A stretch of DNA of 64,000 nucleotides from the NCBI GenBank assembly GCA_965234325.1, contig OZ248407.1, forward strand, positions 186,001 to 250,000. Reading direction: 5' to 3'. The stretch is from Limnohabitans kasalickyi. Lineage in GTDB: Bacteria > Pseudomonadota > Gammaproteobacteria > Burkholderiales > Burkholderiaceae_C. The position numbers and the translations under genes were made by a program. This document shows, one piece after another, positions 17,408 through 27,671 of this stretch; position 1 is the stretch's first letter, and every line of letters starts with the position of its first letter. Below the pieces are notes generated by a model. That model saw only the letters and a list, made by a program, of their open reading frames with translations, searched no databases and was not told where the DNA came from.

Positions 17408-18292
17408 TTATTCTCCTTGACCGTCCGCAGCCGTGCCAGTGGTTGCGGGCGCGGCAACCTTGCGGACGCGCTTGACGGCAGTTGATGGGGCATCAGCGGC
17501 TTCAGCGGGCTTATCGCTGCCATCCGTTGGTGCGGCATTGGTTCCTACAGGACGACGAGCGCCACTGCGTGCGGGACGATCACCGGTAGGGCGAGCATCA
17601 CGACGTGGACCACGAGGACGACGCTCTTCTTCGCGAGGTTCAACGGCGGCCGGCAGATCGTTACGACCCAAGGTATCGCCCTTGTAAACCCACACCTTGA
17701 CACCGATGATGCCGTAGGTGGTTTTTGCTTCAGAAGTTGCGTAATCGATGTCTGCACGCAGGGTGTGAAGTGGCACGCGACCTTCACGGTACCACTCGGT
17801 ACGTGCGATCTCGATGCCGTTCAAACGACCTGCCGACATGATCTTGATGCCTTGTGCACCCAGACGCATGGCGTTTTGCATAGCGCGCTTCATAGCGCGA
17901 CGGAACATGATGCGCTTTTCGAGCTGTTGGGTGATGCTGTCTGCGATCAACTGAGCATCGATTTCGGGCTTGCGCACTTCTTCGATGTTGACGGCAACTG
18001 GCACGCCCAAACGAGCTGTCAATTCGCGCTTGAGGTTTTCGATGTCCTCGCCTTTTTTGCCGATCACAACGCCTGGACGAGCCGAGAAGATGGTGATGCG
18101 GGCGCTTTTGGCGGGGCGCTCAATGAGAACGCGAGACACAGAAGCGTTTTTCAGCTTGGCCTTCAAGTACTCACGAACTTTAATGTCTTCAGCCAGCATG
18201 CCAGCGAAGTCACGGTTGTTCGCGTACCAGCGGCTAGCCCAATTGCGGCTCACTGCAAGGCGAAAGCCTGTGGGGTGGATTTTTTGTCCCAT
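17408..18292 (-). CDS. rpsC: 30S ribosomal protein S3, with C-terminal extension
   Basis: Small-subunit head protein forming part of the mRNA entry tunnel. The first roughly 225 residues show the normal S3 domains, including the KH domain with GVVIGKKGEDIENLK. It is 294 residues long against about 233 in E. coli. The extra C-terminal tail (from about residue 226) is rich in Arg, Pro, Ala and Thr and looks disordered. Extended S3 tails are usual in Burkholderiales, so this is lineage-typical rather than a frameshift. Confidence 0.97.
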   Translation of the reverse strand: MGQKIHPTGFRLAVSRNWASRWYANNRDFAGMLAEDIKVREYLKAKLKNASVSRVLIERPAKSARITIFSARPGVVIGKKGEDIENLKRELTARLGVPVAVNIEEVRKPEIDAQLIADSITQQLEKRIMFRRAMKRAMQNAMRLGAQGIKIMSAGRLNGIEIARTEWYREGRVPLHTLRADIDYATSEAKTTYGIIGVKVWVYKGDTLGRNDLPAAVEPREEERRPRGPRRDARPTGDRPARSGARRPVGTNAAPTDGSDKPAEAADAPSTAVKRVRKVAAPATTGTAADGQGE

Positions 18293-18307
18293 ATCTTCCT
18301 ATACCTT

Positions 18308-18637
18308 TCAGTTACCGACTGTCACGTAAACGTGACAAGTAGGCTTGCTGATACTGTTGCCGCGGCCTTTGGCGCGGGCAGTGAAACGCTTGAGCGTGGC
18401 ACCTTTTTCAACGTAGATGGTTTTCACCTTCAATTCGTCGATGTCAGCACCGTCGTTGTGTTCAGCGTTAGCAATCGCAGATTCCAAAACTTTCTTGACG
18501 ATACCCGCAGCTTTTTTCTGCGTGAATGTCAGGATGTTCAGAGCCTGGTCAACTTTTTTGCCACGGATCATGTCCGCGACCAAACGGCCTTTGTCGACCG
18601 ACAGACGGACGCCCCTAAGGACTGCACGTGTTTCCAT
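18308..18637 (-). CDS. rplV: 50S ribosomal protein L22
   Basis: Large-subunit protein lining the nascent-chain tunnel through its long beta hairpin. The 109 residues contain KGRLVADMIRGKKVDQALNI and the hairpin end RFTARAKGRGNSISKPTCH. It lies between rpsS and rpsC. No macrolide-resistance deletion is evident in the hairpin. Confidence 0.98.
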   Translation of the reverse strand: METRAVLRGVRLSVDKGRLVADMIRGKKVDQALNILTFTQKKAAGIVKKVLESAIANAEHNDGADIDELKVKTIYVEKGATLKRFTARAKGRGNSISKPTCHVYVTVGN

Positions 18638-18646
18638 GGTCTTTCC

Positions 18647-18925
18647 TTATTTCTTCTGGACTTTTTTGTCCGCGGGGTGACCTTTGAAGGTGCGCGTCAA
18701 GGCGAATTCGCCGAGCTTATGGCCCACCATCTGGTCGGTGATGTAAACAGGGATGTGTTGTTTGCCGTTGTGCACAGCGATGGTCAGGCCGATGAAATCG
18801 GGCAAAACCATAGAACGACGCGACCAAGTTTTCACCGGCTTTTTGTCTTTGTTAGCGATGGCCTTGTCGACCTTGGCTACCAAATGATGGTCAACAAACG
18901 GACCCTTTTTGAGAGAGCGAGTCAT
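18647..18925 (-). CDS. rpsS: 30S ribosomal protein S19
   Basis: Small-subunit head protein that pairs with S13. The 92 residues begin MTRSLKKGPFVDHHLVAKV and include RRSMVLPDFIGLTIAVHNGK and the C-terminal GHKLGEFALTRTFKGH. It lies in canonical position after rplB. Confidence 0.98.
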   Translation of the reverse strand: MTRSLKKGPFVDHHLVAKVDKAIANKDKKPVKTWSRRSMVLPDFIGLTIAVHNGKQHIPVYITDQMVGHKLGEFALTRTFKGHPADKKVQKK

Positions 18926-18935
18926 TTGTTACCCC

Positions 18936-19760
18936 TTACTTTTTACGACGCGACACAATCATGACTTGTGTGCGTTTGTTGTTACGGGTACGGTAACCTT
19001 TGGTCAGGTTACCCCATGGGTCAACAGCATGACGGCCTTCGCCGGTGCGACCTTCGCCACCGCCGTGTGGGTGATCCACAGGGTTCATAGCGACACCACG
19101 CACGGTTGGGCGAATGCCCATCCAGCGCTTGACACCCGCTTTGCCCAATCGGCGCAGACTGTGCTCTTCGTTTGCAACTTCACCAATGGTGGCGCGGCAA
19201 TCGATATGGATCTTGCGAACTTCACCCGAGCGCATACGCACTTGAGCGTAAGTACCTTCACGCGCCAACAAAGTGGCCGAAGTACCAGCGGAGCGAGCGA
19301 TTTGAGCGCCTTTACCGACTTGCAATTCGATGCAGTGAATGGTTGAACCCACGGGTATGTTGCGGATAGGCAGTGTGTTGCCTGCACGGATCGGAGCTTC
19401 CGAGCCGCTCATCAACGTTGCACCAGCTTCCAAGCCACGAGGGGCAATGATGTAACGACGCTCGCCGTCTGCGTAACACACCAAAGCGATGTGCGCCGTA
19501 CGGTTTGGATCGTATTCAATGCGTTCCACTTTTGCGGGGATACCATCTTTTGTGCGACGGAAGTCCACCACGCGGTAGTGATGCTTGTGACCACCACCCT
19601 TATGACGGGTCGTGATATGGCCGTTGTTGTTACGGCCGGCTTTTTGATGCTGGGGTTCCAGCAGCGGCGCGTAAGGGTCACCTTTGTACAGGTGATCACG
19701 GGTAACTTTGACGACGCCACGTTGACCGGGCGACGTAGGTTTCATCTTGATGACTGCCAT
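18936..19760 (-). CDS. rplB: 50S ribosomal protein L2
   Basis: Core large-subunit protein needed for subunit joining and peptidyl-transferase organisation. The 274 residues contain the conserved C-terminal signature GVAMNPVDHPHGGGEGR, with the functionally important histidine, and the RNA-binding core HKGGGHKHHYRVVDF. It follows rplW by 2 bp. Confidence 0.98.
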   Translation of the reverse strand: MAVIKMKPTSPGQRGVVKVTRDHLYKGDPYAPLLEPQHQKAGRNNNGHITTRHKGGGHKHHYRVVDFRRTKDGIPAKVERIEYDPNRTAHIALVCYADGERRYIIAPRGLEAGATLMSGSEAPIRAGNTLPIRNIPVGSTIHCIELQVGKGAQIARSAGTSATLLAREGTYAQVRMRSGEVRKIHIDCRATIGEVANEEHSLRRLGKAGVKRWMGIRPTVRGVAMNPVDHPHGGGEGRTGEGRHAVDPWGNLTKGYRTRNNKRTQVMIVSRRKK

Positions 19761-19762
19761 GA

Positions 19763-20089
19763 TTAAGCGGCCTCCCCAGAGATGTTCAGTTCTTGACCAG
19801 GCTTCAGGGTCACATAAGCTTTGCGAACGTTGTCGCGACGGCCCATGGACTTACCAAAACGCTTGGACTTGCCTTTTGTGTTCACCACATTGACGCTTTC
19901 CACTTCAACCTTGAACATCAATTCCACAGCGGCCTTGATCTCGGGTTTAGCAGCGTCTTGCAGCACCTTGAAGGTGACGACATTGCTTTTTTCAGCAACC
20001 ATGGTGGCCTTTTCGGACACGACGGGAGCGACCAGCAATTGCATCAAACGACCTTCGTCGAATTTGGTTTTTTTCTGTCCGTGGCTCAT
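19763..20089 (-). CDS. rplW: 50S ribosomal protein L23
   Basis: Large-subunit protein at the tunnel exit and docking site for trigger factor and SRP. The 108 residues contain LLVAPVVSEKATMVAEK and VNVVNTKGKSKRFGKSMGRR. Its start overlaps the end of rplD by 4 bp (20086-20089), a sign of translational coupling. Confidence 0.97.
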   Translation of the reverse strand: MSHGQKKTKFDEGRLMQLLVAPVVSEKATMVAEKSNVVTFKVLQDAAKPEIKAAVELMFKVEVESVNVVNTKGKSKRFGKSMGRRDNVRKAYVTLKPGQELNISGEAA

Positions 20090-20706
20090 GCAAACATCTC
20101 CTTGAGCTTGTCCATGGCGGCCTTGGTCACCAACACCTTGCGGTAGTGAACCAATGACAGCGGATCAGCGTAACGTGGCTCAACAACCAGCACATTGGGC
20201 AAGTTGCGCGAGGCCAAGTACAAGTTATCGTCCACTTGATCAGCAATGACCAACACAGACTCAAGGTTCATCGCCTTGAATTTGGCAGCCAAGAGCTTGG
20301 TCTTAGGAGCGTCAACTGTCAAAGACTCGACCACAGCCAAACGGCCTTCGCGGGCCAACTGGGACAAGATCGAAGCCATACCAGCGCGGTACATCTTCTT
20401 GTTGATCTTTTGTGTGAAGTTTTCGTCAGGCATGTTCGGGAAAATCCGACCGCCGCCACGCCACAAAGGCGAAGACGTCATACCAGCACGAGCGCGGCCC
20501 GTACCTTTTTGCTTGAACGGCTTCTTGGTGGAGTGCTTGACTTGTTCGCGGTCTTTTTGTGCACGAGTGCCTTGACGCGCGTTAGCTTGGTAAGCCACCA
20601 CGATCTGGTGAACCAGATCTTCGTTGTATTCGCGACCAAACACGGTTTCAGGTGCGTCGTATTTCGAAGCAGCTTGACCTTGATCGTTCAGGAGTTCGAC
20701 TTGCAT
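20086..20706 (-). CDS. rplD: 50S ribosomal protein L4
   Basis: Large-subunit protein with a tunnel-lining loop, and in E. coli also the autogenous regulator of the S10 operon. The 206 residues contain the loop region KPFKQKGTGRARAGMTSSPLW. It overlaps rplC by a single base at 20706. Whether it controls this operon here is unknown; the hairpin between rpsJ and rplC would be a place to look. Confidence 0.97.
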   Translation of the reverse strand: MQVELLNDQGQAASKYDAPETVFGREYNEDLVHQIVVAYQANARQGTRAQKDREQVKHSTKKPFKQKGTGRARAGMTSSPLWRGGGRIFPNMPDENFTQKINKKMYRAGMASILSQLAREGRLAVVESLTVDAPKTKLLAAKFKAMNLESVLVIADQVDDNLYLASRNLPNVLVVEPRYADPLSLVHYRKVLVTKAAMDKLKEMFA

Positions 20707-21371
20707 CAGTTCGCTCCTTTGGCTTTGACAGCGGGATGCACAGACACGAAACCACCGGCTGAGCCAGGCACTGCGCCACGGATCATCAACAGTTGGCGGG
20801 CTTCGTCAATGCGAATCACGTCGAGGTTTTGTGTGGTCACAGTGTCAGTACCCAAATGGCCCGACATGCGCTTACCGGGGAACACGCGACCTGGGTCTTG
20901 TGCCATACCGATAGAGCCTGGCACGTTGTGCGAACGGCTGTTACCGTGCGACGCGCGCTGCGACTTGAAGTGGTGACGCTTGATCGTGCCTGCGAAGCCT
21001 TTACCGATGGTTGTGCCTTGCACGTCCACCTTTTGGCCCACAGCAAACACGTCAGACACAGGCACCGTAGCGCCAGCGGCGTACTTAGCTGCGACATCAG
21101 CAGTCACTTGGAATTCTTGAATAATTTCACCGGCTTCAACGCCTGCTTTGGCCAAGTGACCAGCCATAGGCTTGGTGACACGAGAGGCCTTACGCGCGCC
21201 GAACGTGACCTGCAAGGCCACATAACCGTCGTTTTCCTGGGTTTTCACTTGGGTCACGCGGTTGTTGGACACATCCAACACCGTGACAGGGATCGAATCC
21301 CCATCATCAGTGAACAGACGCATCATGCCCACCTTGCGGCCCAGCAATCCCAAACGGATGCTTTGACTCAT
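20706..21371 (-). CDS. rplC: 50S ribosomal protein L3
   Basis: Large-subunit assembly protein reaching the peptidyl-transferase centre. The start is set at the ATG at 21369-21371 (MSQSIRLGLLGRKVGMMRLF), ten codons inside the longest frame, because a GGAG Shine-Dalgarno precedes it and the family begins there. The product is 221 residues. The loop signature SHGNSRSHNVPGSIG is present, with the glutamine of GMAQDPGRVFPGKRM just after it. It is separated from rpsJ by an unusual 193-bp gap. Confidence 0.97.
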   Translation of the reverse strand: MSQSIRLGLLGRKVGMMRLFTDDGDSIPVTVLDVSNNRVTQVKTQENDGYVALQVTFGARKASRVTKPMAGHLAKAGVEAGEIIQEFQVTADVAAKYAAGATVPVSDVFAVGQKVDVQGTTIGKGFAGTIKRHHFKSQRASHGNSRSHNVPGSIGMAQDPGRVFPGKRMSGHLGTDTVTTQNLDVIRIDEARQLLMIRGAVPGSAGGFVSVHPAVKAKGAN

Positions 21372-21472
21372 TGTTTTCTCCAAAACTCTCACCGCAACCA
21401 CTTCAATTGGCAGTTACGTTTTTACGTGAAAGACGGTTGATAAATCCCTGCACAAAATGCACAGAGCCCGCG

Positions 21473-21502
21473 AGTATATCGCGAAAACCGCACCAAGAGC
21501 AA
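21473..21502 (-). promoter_or_regulatory. Candidate internal promoter for rplC-rpsQ
   Basis: On the minus strand TTGCTC (21497-21502) and TATACT (21473-21478) are separated by 18 bp, about 100 bp before rplC. The -35 lies inside the hairpin described at 21488-21518. Both boxes are close to sigma-70 consensus, but no promoter has been shown here. Confidence 0.4.
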
Positions 21503-21518
21503 CTACTCGTTGGTGCGG
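21488..21518 (-). terminator. Hairpin between rpsJ and rplC, possible attenuator
   Basis: Nine-bp perfect arms (21488-21496 and 21510-21518, core CCGCACCAA) with further pairing in the loop are followed on the minus strand by TTTTC. It therefore resembles a weak intrinsic terminator placed between two genes of the S10 operon. Confidence 0.45.
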
Positions 21519-21564
21519 GGGCTGGAATGGGCTTTTGATCCACTCCAAAGTTGCACTAAAGTTT

Positions 21565-21879
21565 TTACTGCAACTTGATTTCGACGTCCACACCCGCCGG
21601 CAGGTCGAGTTTCATCAAGGCATCCACTGTTTTATCAGTTGGGTCCACGATGTCCATCAAACGCTGGTGGGTACGGATTTCGAGCTGGTCACGGCTGGTC
21701 TTGTTGACGTGCGGCGAACGCAAGATGTCAAAACGCTTCATGCGTGTTGGCAAAGGCACGGGGCCTTTGACAATCGCGCCGGTGCGCTTGGCAGTTTCAA
21801 CGATTTCAGCTGCAGACTGGTCGATCAGTTTGTAGTCAAACGCTTTCAGGCGGATGCGGATTTTTTGCTTCGAGGACAT
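21565..21879 (-). CDS. rpsJ: 30S ribosomal protein S10
   Basis: Small-subunit head protein, also the NusE antitermination factor. The 104 residues begin MSSKQKIRIRLKAFDYKLID and contain GPVPLPTRMKRFDILRSPH and VNKTSRDQLEIRTHQRL. It lies 13 bp downstream of tuf and is separated from rplC by a hairpin-bearing gap, so here it travels with EF-Tu. Confidence 0.98.
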   Translation of the reverse strand: MSSKQKIRIRLKAFDYKLIDQSAAEIVETAKRTGAIVKGPVPLPTRMKRFDILRSPHVNKTSRDQLEIRTHQRLMDIVDPTDKTVDALMKLDLPAGVDVEIKLQ

Positions 21880-21892
21880 TTAAATTCCTCGA

Positions 21893-23083
<1,191 letters not shown>

Positions 23084-23215
23084 TTCTTTTCTCCAAAGAG
23101 CAGTGCCCGTGTACAGGTTTTATGTCTGCACGATGCTGCTGATTCGCCCCGCACGGGTGACAGGGCGGCGCATCGTCGCAGACAGGGGCCGCTTGACGCA
23201 GCCCCATGGGGTTTT

Positions 23216-25318
23216 TTATTTTGCGCGAGCAGCCACAATGGCTTCTGCAACGTTACGAGGGGCTTCAGCGTAGTGCTTGAATTCCATCGTGTACGTTGCG
23301 CGGCCTTGTGACATAGAACGCAATGTGGTCGAGTAGCCGAACATTTCGGACAATGGCACTTCAGCTTTGATTGCTTTACCGCCACCGACCATGTCGTCCA
23401 TACCTTGCACCATGCCGCGACGTGAGGACAAATCGCCCATCACGCTACCGGCGTAGTCTTCAGGCGTCTCAACTTCCACAGCCATCATGGGCTCCAGAAT
23501 GACGGGCTGGGCTTTGCGGCAACCTTCTTTGAAACCAAAGATGGCGGCCATTTTGAAAGCCATTTCGTTCGAGTCCACATCGTGGTACGAACCGAAGTGC
23601 AAGGTCACCTTCACGTCAACCACTGGGTAGCCCGCCAATACGCCTTGGCCCAAAGCTTCGATCACGCCTTTTTCAACCGCAGGGATGTATTCGCGAGGAA
23701 CTACACCGCCCTTGATAGCGTCCACGAACTCGAAGCCTTTGCCAGCTTCTTGAGGTTCAACCTTCAGCACCACGTGACCGTACTGGCCTTTACCGCCAGA
23801 CTGACGCACGAACTTTCCTTCAGCATCTTCAACGGTCTTGCGGATGGTCTCGCGGTAAGCCACTTGAGGCTTACCCACGTTGGCTTCCACGCCGAATTCA
23901 CGCTTCATGCGGTCGACAATAATTTCCAAGTGCAATTCGCCCTGGCCGCCAATGATGGTCTGGCCAGATTCTTCGTCGGTTTGCACGCGGAAAGAAGGAT
24001 CTTCTGCAGCCAAACGAGACAAAGCCATGCCCATTTTTTCTTGGTCAGCTTTGGTCTTTGGCTCCACAGCTTGGCGAATCACGGAGTCAGGGAACACCAT
24101 GCGCTCCAAGGTGATCACGGCTGCTGGATCGCACAAGGTTTCGCCTGTGGTCACGTCTTTCAAACCCACGCAAGCAGCGATGTCGCCCGCACGGATTTCG
24201 TCGACTTCTTCACGGTTGTTGGCGTGCATTTGCACAATACGACCAATACGCTCTTTCTTGCCACGCACAGGGTTGTACACCGTGTCGCCCTTTTTCAGGA
24301 CGCCCGAGTAAACACGCACGAATGTCAACTGACCCACAAATGGATCGGTCATCAACTTGAATGCCAAGGCAGAAAACTTCTCGTTGTCATCCGCTTTACG
24401 GATCACTTCTTTTTCGTCTTCGTCAAAGCCCTTGATGGCTTTCACGTCCAACGGAGAAGGCATCAATTCAAGCACGGCATCCAACATACGTTGAACGCCT
24501 TTGTTCTTGAACGCTGTACCGCACAACATGGGCTGAATTTCGCTGTTGATGGTACGCACACGCAGACCGTGTGTGATTTCTTCTTCAGTCAAGTCACCTT
24601 CTTCGAGGTACTTGTTCATCAGCTCATCTGAGGCTTCCGCCGCAGCTTCAACCATCTTTTCACGCCACTCTTTGGCCAATTCCACCAAGTTAGCTGGAAT
24701 CTCTTCGAAAGTGAACTTCATACCTTGAGACGCTTCGTCCCAAATGATGGCTTTCATTTTGCGAAGGTCAACCACGCCGGTGAAGTTTTCTTCAGCGCCG
24801 ATTGGGATCACGATGGGCACTGGATTGGCCTTGAGGCGCAATTTCATCTGCTCAACCACTTTGAAGAAGTTGGCACCGGTACGGTCCATCTTGTTCACAA
24901 AAGCCAAACGTGGCACTTTGTATTTGTTGGCTTGACGCCACACAGTCTCGGACTGGGGCTGCACGCCACCCACAGCACAGTAAACCATGCAAGCACCGTC
25001 AAGCACGCGCATGGAACGCTCAACTTCAATCGTGAAGTCAACGTGGCCAGGGGTGTCAATGATGTTGATGCGGTGGTCTTCAAAAGAGCCATCCATGCCC
25101 TTCCAGAAACACGTGGTCGCGGCAGAAGTGATCGTGATACCACGCTCTTGCTCTTGCTCCATCCAGTCCATGGTGGCGGCGCCATCATGCACTTCACCGA
25201 TCTTGTGGTTCACACCGGTGTAAAAAAGAATACGCTCTGTCGTGGTGGTTTTACCAGCGTCAATGTGCGCTGAAATACCAATGTTGCGATAGCGCTCAAT
25301 GGGGGTATTGCGAGCCAT
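23216..25318 (-). CDS. fusA: Translation elongation factor G
   Basis: GTPase that drives tRNA-mRNA translocation. The 700 residues show the five-domain layout: G1 AHIDAGKTTTTERILFYTG, G3 DTPGHVDFTIEVERSMRVLD, G4 NKMDRTGANF, and a domain IV/V region with YHDVDSNEMAFKMA. It lies 15 bp after rpsG and 132 bp before tuf. That latter gap contains partially self-complementary GCCCGTG/CACGGG segments but no gene. Confidence 0.98.
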   Translation of the reverse strand: MARNTPIERYRNIGISAHIDAGKTTTTERILFYTGVNHKIGEVHDGAATMDWMEQEQERGITITSAATTCFWKGMDGSFEDHRINIIDTPGHVDFTIEVERSMRVLDGACMVYCAVGGVQPQSETVWRQANKYKVPRLAFVNKMDRTGANFFKVVEQMKLRLKANPVPIVIPIGAEENFTGVVDLRKMKAIIWDEASQGMKFTFEEIPANLVELAKEWREKMVEAAAEASDELMNKYLEEGDLTEEEITHGLRVRTINSEIQPMLCGTAFKNKGVQRMLDAVLELMPSPLDVKAIKGFDEDEKEVIRKADDNEKFSALAFKLMTDPFVGQLTFVRVYSGVLKKGDTVYNPVRGKKERIGRIVQMHANNREEVDEIRAGDIAACVGLKDVTTGETLCDPAAVITLERMVFPDSVIRQAVEPKTKADQEKMGMALSRLAAEDPSFRVQTDEESGQTIIGGQGELHLEIIVDRMKREFGVEANVGKPQVAYRETIRKTVEDAEGKFVRQSGGKGQYGHVVLKVEPQEAGKGFEFVDAIKGGVVPREYIPAVEKGVIEALGQGVLAGYPVVDVKVTLHFGSYHDVDSNEMAFKMAAIFGFKEGCRKAQPVILEPMMAVEVETPEDYAGSVMGDLSSRRGMVQGMDDMVGGGKAIKAEVPLSEMFGYSTTLRSMSQGRATYTMEFKHYAEAPRNVAEAIVAARAK

Positions 25319-25333
25319 TTTTTACCTTTGAAT

Positions 25334-25804
25334 TTAGAAGCGGAAGTGGCTGAACGCCTTGTTGGCTTCGGCCATGCGGTGAACTTCGTCACGCTTTTTC
25401 ATAGCACCGCCACGGCCTTCAGACGCTTCCAACAATTCGTTGGCCAAGCGCAGAGCCATGGACTTCTCGCCACGCTTGCGCGCAGCTTCTTTCAACCAAC
25501 GCATGGACAAAGCCAAGCGACGGACAGGGCGAACTTCAACGGGCACCTGGTAGTTGGCACCACCCACGCGGCGGGACTTAACTTCCACCATAGGCTTGAC
25601 GTTGTTGATAGCCACGGAGAACAACTCGACAGGGTCTTTGCCCGACTTTTGTTCGATTTGCTCCAGAGCACCATAAATGATGCGCTCAGCAACCGCTTTT
25701 TTACCGCCTTCCATGATCACGTTCATGAATTTAGACAGCTCGACATTGCCGTACTTTGGATCCGGCAGGATTTCACGTTTAGGGACTTCGCGACGACGTG
25801 GCAT
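25334..25804 (-). CDS. rpsG: 30S ribosomal protein S7
   Basis: Primary 16S rRNA-binding protein of the head. It has 156 residues, beginning MPRRREVPKREILPDPKYGN, with RRVGGANYQVPVEVRPVRR. In E. coli this protein represses its own operon by binding the rpsL-rpsG intercistronic RNA; a 151-bp gap with two hairpins in the same place here is compatible with that. Confidence 0.98.
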   Translation of the reverse strand: MPRRREVPKREILPDPKYGNVELSKFMNVIMEGGKKAVAERIIYGALEQIEQKSGKDPVELFSVAINNVKPMVEVKSRRVGGANYQVPVEVRPVRRLALSMRWLKEAARKRGEKSMALRLANELLEASEGRGGAMKKRDEVHRMAEANKAFSHFRF

Positions 25805-25850
25805 ATTTCACCTCTTAATTGCTTCAGTTGGCATCTTTTCAGACACCGCA

Positions 25851-25891
25851 AAAACCATCTTGGTTTTCACTTACTCGACCCACAGCGGGTC
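25851..25891 (-). promoter_or_regulatory. Hairpins in the rpsL-rpsG gap, possible S7 operator
   Basis: Two small stems lie in the 151-bp intercistronic gap: AAAACC/GGTTTT at 25851-25867 and GACCC/GGGTC at 25877-25891. Feedback binding of S7 to this place is known in E. coli. That the same happens here is inference from position only. Confidence 0.3.
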
Positions 25892-25955
25892 ACTACGCCG
25901 ATTCACCGCGCCACGCGGGAAACAGCACCTTTTATTGAGTCAAAAGACCCGTTGC

Positions 25956-26333
25956 TTACTTAGCCTTAGGCTTTTTAGCGCCGTACTTAGAACGCGATTG
26001 CTTGCGGTCTTTCACGCCTTGCAAATCGAGCGAACCGCGCACGATGTGGTAACGCACACCTGGCAAGTCTTTGACACGACCGCCGCGCACGAGCACAACG
26101 CTGTGTTCTTGCAAGTTGTGGCCTTCACCGCCGATGTACGAAATGACTTCGAAACCGTTGGTCAAGCGAACTTTGGCCACTTTACGCAGCGCCGAGTTAG
26201 GTTTTTTAGGCGTCGTGGTGTAGACGCGGGTGCAGACGCCGCGGCGTTGCGGCGAGTTTTGCATCGCAGGGCTTTTGGACTTAGTCGTTTCGACTTCGCG
26301 CCCCTGACGCACCAGTTGATTGATGGTTGGCAT
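25956..26333 (-). CDS. rpsL: 30S ribosomal protein S12
   Basis: Decoding-centre protein. The 125 residues contain the accuracy loops TPKKPNSALRKVAKVRL and GRVKDLPGVRYHIVRGSLD. Both lysines commonly changed in streptomycin-resistant strains are the wild-type Lys. It is the first gene of the str operon (rpsL-rpsG-fusA-tuf-rpsJ), with a candidate promoter about 75 bp upstream. Confidence 0.98.
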   Translation of the reverse strand: MPTINQLVRQGREVETTKSKSPAMQNSPQRRGVCTRVYTTTPKKPNSALRKVAKVRLTNGFEVISYIGGEGHNLQEHSVVLVRGGRVKDLPGVRYHIVRGSLDLQGVKDRKQSRSKYGAKKPKAK

Positions 26334-26405
26334 TGAAAAACGTCCCTAAACGTTTGAATTAAAAAAGAAAACGTGAATCCCTTCGGAAATTCCGAAAAGC
26401 CTTCT

Positions 26406-26434
26406 AGTGTATCAGCATAAAAAGTTGCTGGTTA
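26406..26434 (-). promoter_or_regulatory. Candidate promoter of the str operon
   Basis: On the minus strand an extended -10 TGATACACT (hexamer at 26406-26411) lies 17 bp from a weak -35 TAACCA (26429-26434). The predicted transcript would start about 65 nt before rpsL. The -35 overlaps the stop codon of the upstream carboxypeptidase gene. Confidence 0.4.
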
Positions 26435-27595
26435 CTTGACCCAAAGTCGCACCGAATCCCAGGCTCGTCCGACAAAGCCGGCCTGCTCGATCGCCTCTAA
26501 CGCAACCAAGGGCACATCGACCAAAGGCTTTTGATCGATCGTGACTTTGAGGCTGCCCACCACTTGGCCGCGGGTAAAAGGGGCCACCAAAGGCTCAGGG
26601 CGAGCCACTTGGGTTTGGAGTCGCCCGCCCGCACCGGCAGGCACAGCCACAACAATTGGCGAGAAACGGCCCAACTTGATTGAGCTGCTGCCGCCTTTCC
26701 AAACGGCAGGCGTCACCACGGCTTGACCGCCTTCAAAGAGCTTCACGGCGTCAAATGCGGTGTAACCCCAATTCAGCAACTTTTGTGACTCTGTAGCGCG
26801 CGCGTTCTCACTGGACACACCCAGCACAATCGACAGCAGGCGACGTGGCCCAACACCTGGCGCTTCACGGCTGGCCGTGGCGATCAAGCAATACCCTGCG
26901 GCCTCGGTGTGGCCTGTTTTCAAACCATCCACACTCGGGTCCCGAAACAAGAGCAAATTGCGGTTGCTCTCGTTGGACGCAGGTGTGCCCGCATAACGGT
27001 ATTTCTTGATGGCGTAATACCCCACATACTCAGGAAAGTCTTGCATCAAGCGACTGGCTAACACCCCCAAGTCACGCGCTGTGGTGGTGTGACCGGGCTC
27101 GGTCAAGCCTTCGGGGTTTTTGTAACCTGTGGCATTCATACCCAGGGACTTCGCCTGGGCATTCATCATTTGGACAAAACGCTCAACCGTACCGCCGACG
27201 CCTTCGGCCAGGGCCATCGTGGCATCGTTGCCCGACTGAACGATCATGCCTTTGATCAAGTCTTCAACGGGCACTTTCATTTTGGGATCAATGAACATGC
27301 GTGACCCAGGCATCTTCCAAGCACGCTCGCTGACGGGAAACGTTTGTTGCAAACTGATTTTTTTAGACTTCAAAGCATCAAACACCAAATACGCACTCAT
27401 CAACTTCGTCAACGATGCAGGCTCAATGGGCTTATCCGCATCCAGCTCGGCCAGCACCTGCTGCGCAGTGACATCAATGAGCAAGTAAGCGCGGGCGGCA
27501 ATTTCAGGGGGCTGAAGGGCTTGTGCCTGGGCGCTGAAAATGGATGAGAAACTGATCAAACAACCCAGCAGGGTGTTGCGCAAAGTGCGTGTCAT
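26432..27595 (-). CDS. D-alanyl-D-alanine carboxypeptidase (PBP5/6 type)
   Basis: Periplasmic low-molecular-weight penicillin-binding protein that trims peptidoglycan pentapeptides. The start is set at the ATG at 27593-27595 (MTRTLRNTLLGCLIS), because it gives a proper signal peptide ending AQAQA and avoids overlap with the next gene; the longer open frame is not needed. The 387-residue product has SxxK as SLTK (61-64), SGN at 121-123 and KTG in DGLKTGHTEAAGY. The C-terminal WDSVRLWVK looks like the membrane-anchoring amphipathic helix. Confidence 0.94.
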   Translation of the reverse strand: MTRTLRNTLLGCLISFSSIFSAQAQALQPPEIAARAYLLIDVTAQQVLAELDADKPIEPASLTKLMSAYLVFDALKSKKISLQQTFPVSERAWKMPGSRMFIDPKMKVPVEDLIKGMIVQSGNDATMALAEGVGGTVERFVQMMNAQAKSLGMNATGYKNPEGLTEPGHTTTARDLGVLASRLMQDFPEYVGYYAIKKYRYAGTPASNESNRNLLLFRDPSVDGLKTGHTEAAGYCLIATASREAPGVGPRRLLSIVLGVSSENARATESQKLLNWGYTAFDAVKLFEGGQAVVTPAVWKGGSSSIKLGRFSPIVVAVPAGAGGRLQTQVARPEPLVAPFTRGQVVGSLKVTIDQKPLVDVPLVALEAIEQAGFVGRAWDSVRLWVK

Positions 27596-27671
27596 GAAAA
27601 TTCCGAGTTCATTGGAGTGGAAATGCCTGGCACTGCGACAGTGAAAGGGGCGCAAAAAGCGCATCAGCCGC

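Noticed and set aside
17408..17640. S3 C-terminal tail as a frameshift artefact
   Set aside because: Long Arg/Pro/Ala tails are normal for S3 in Burkholderiales, and the next gene starts right after the stop.
25956..26333. Streptomycin-resistance change in S12
   Set aside because: Both key lysines (PKKPNSA and GRVKDLPG) are wild type.
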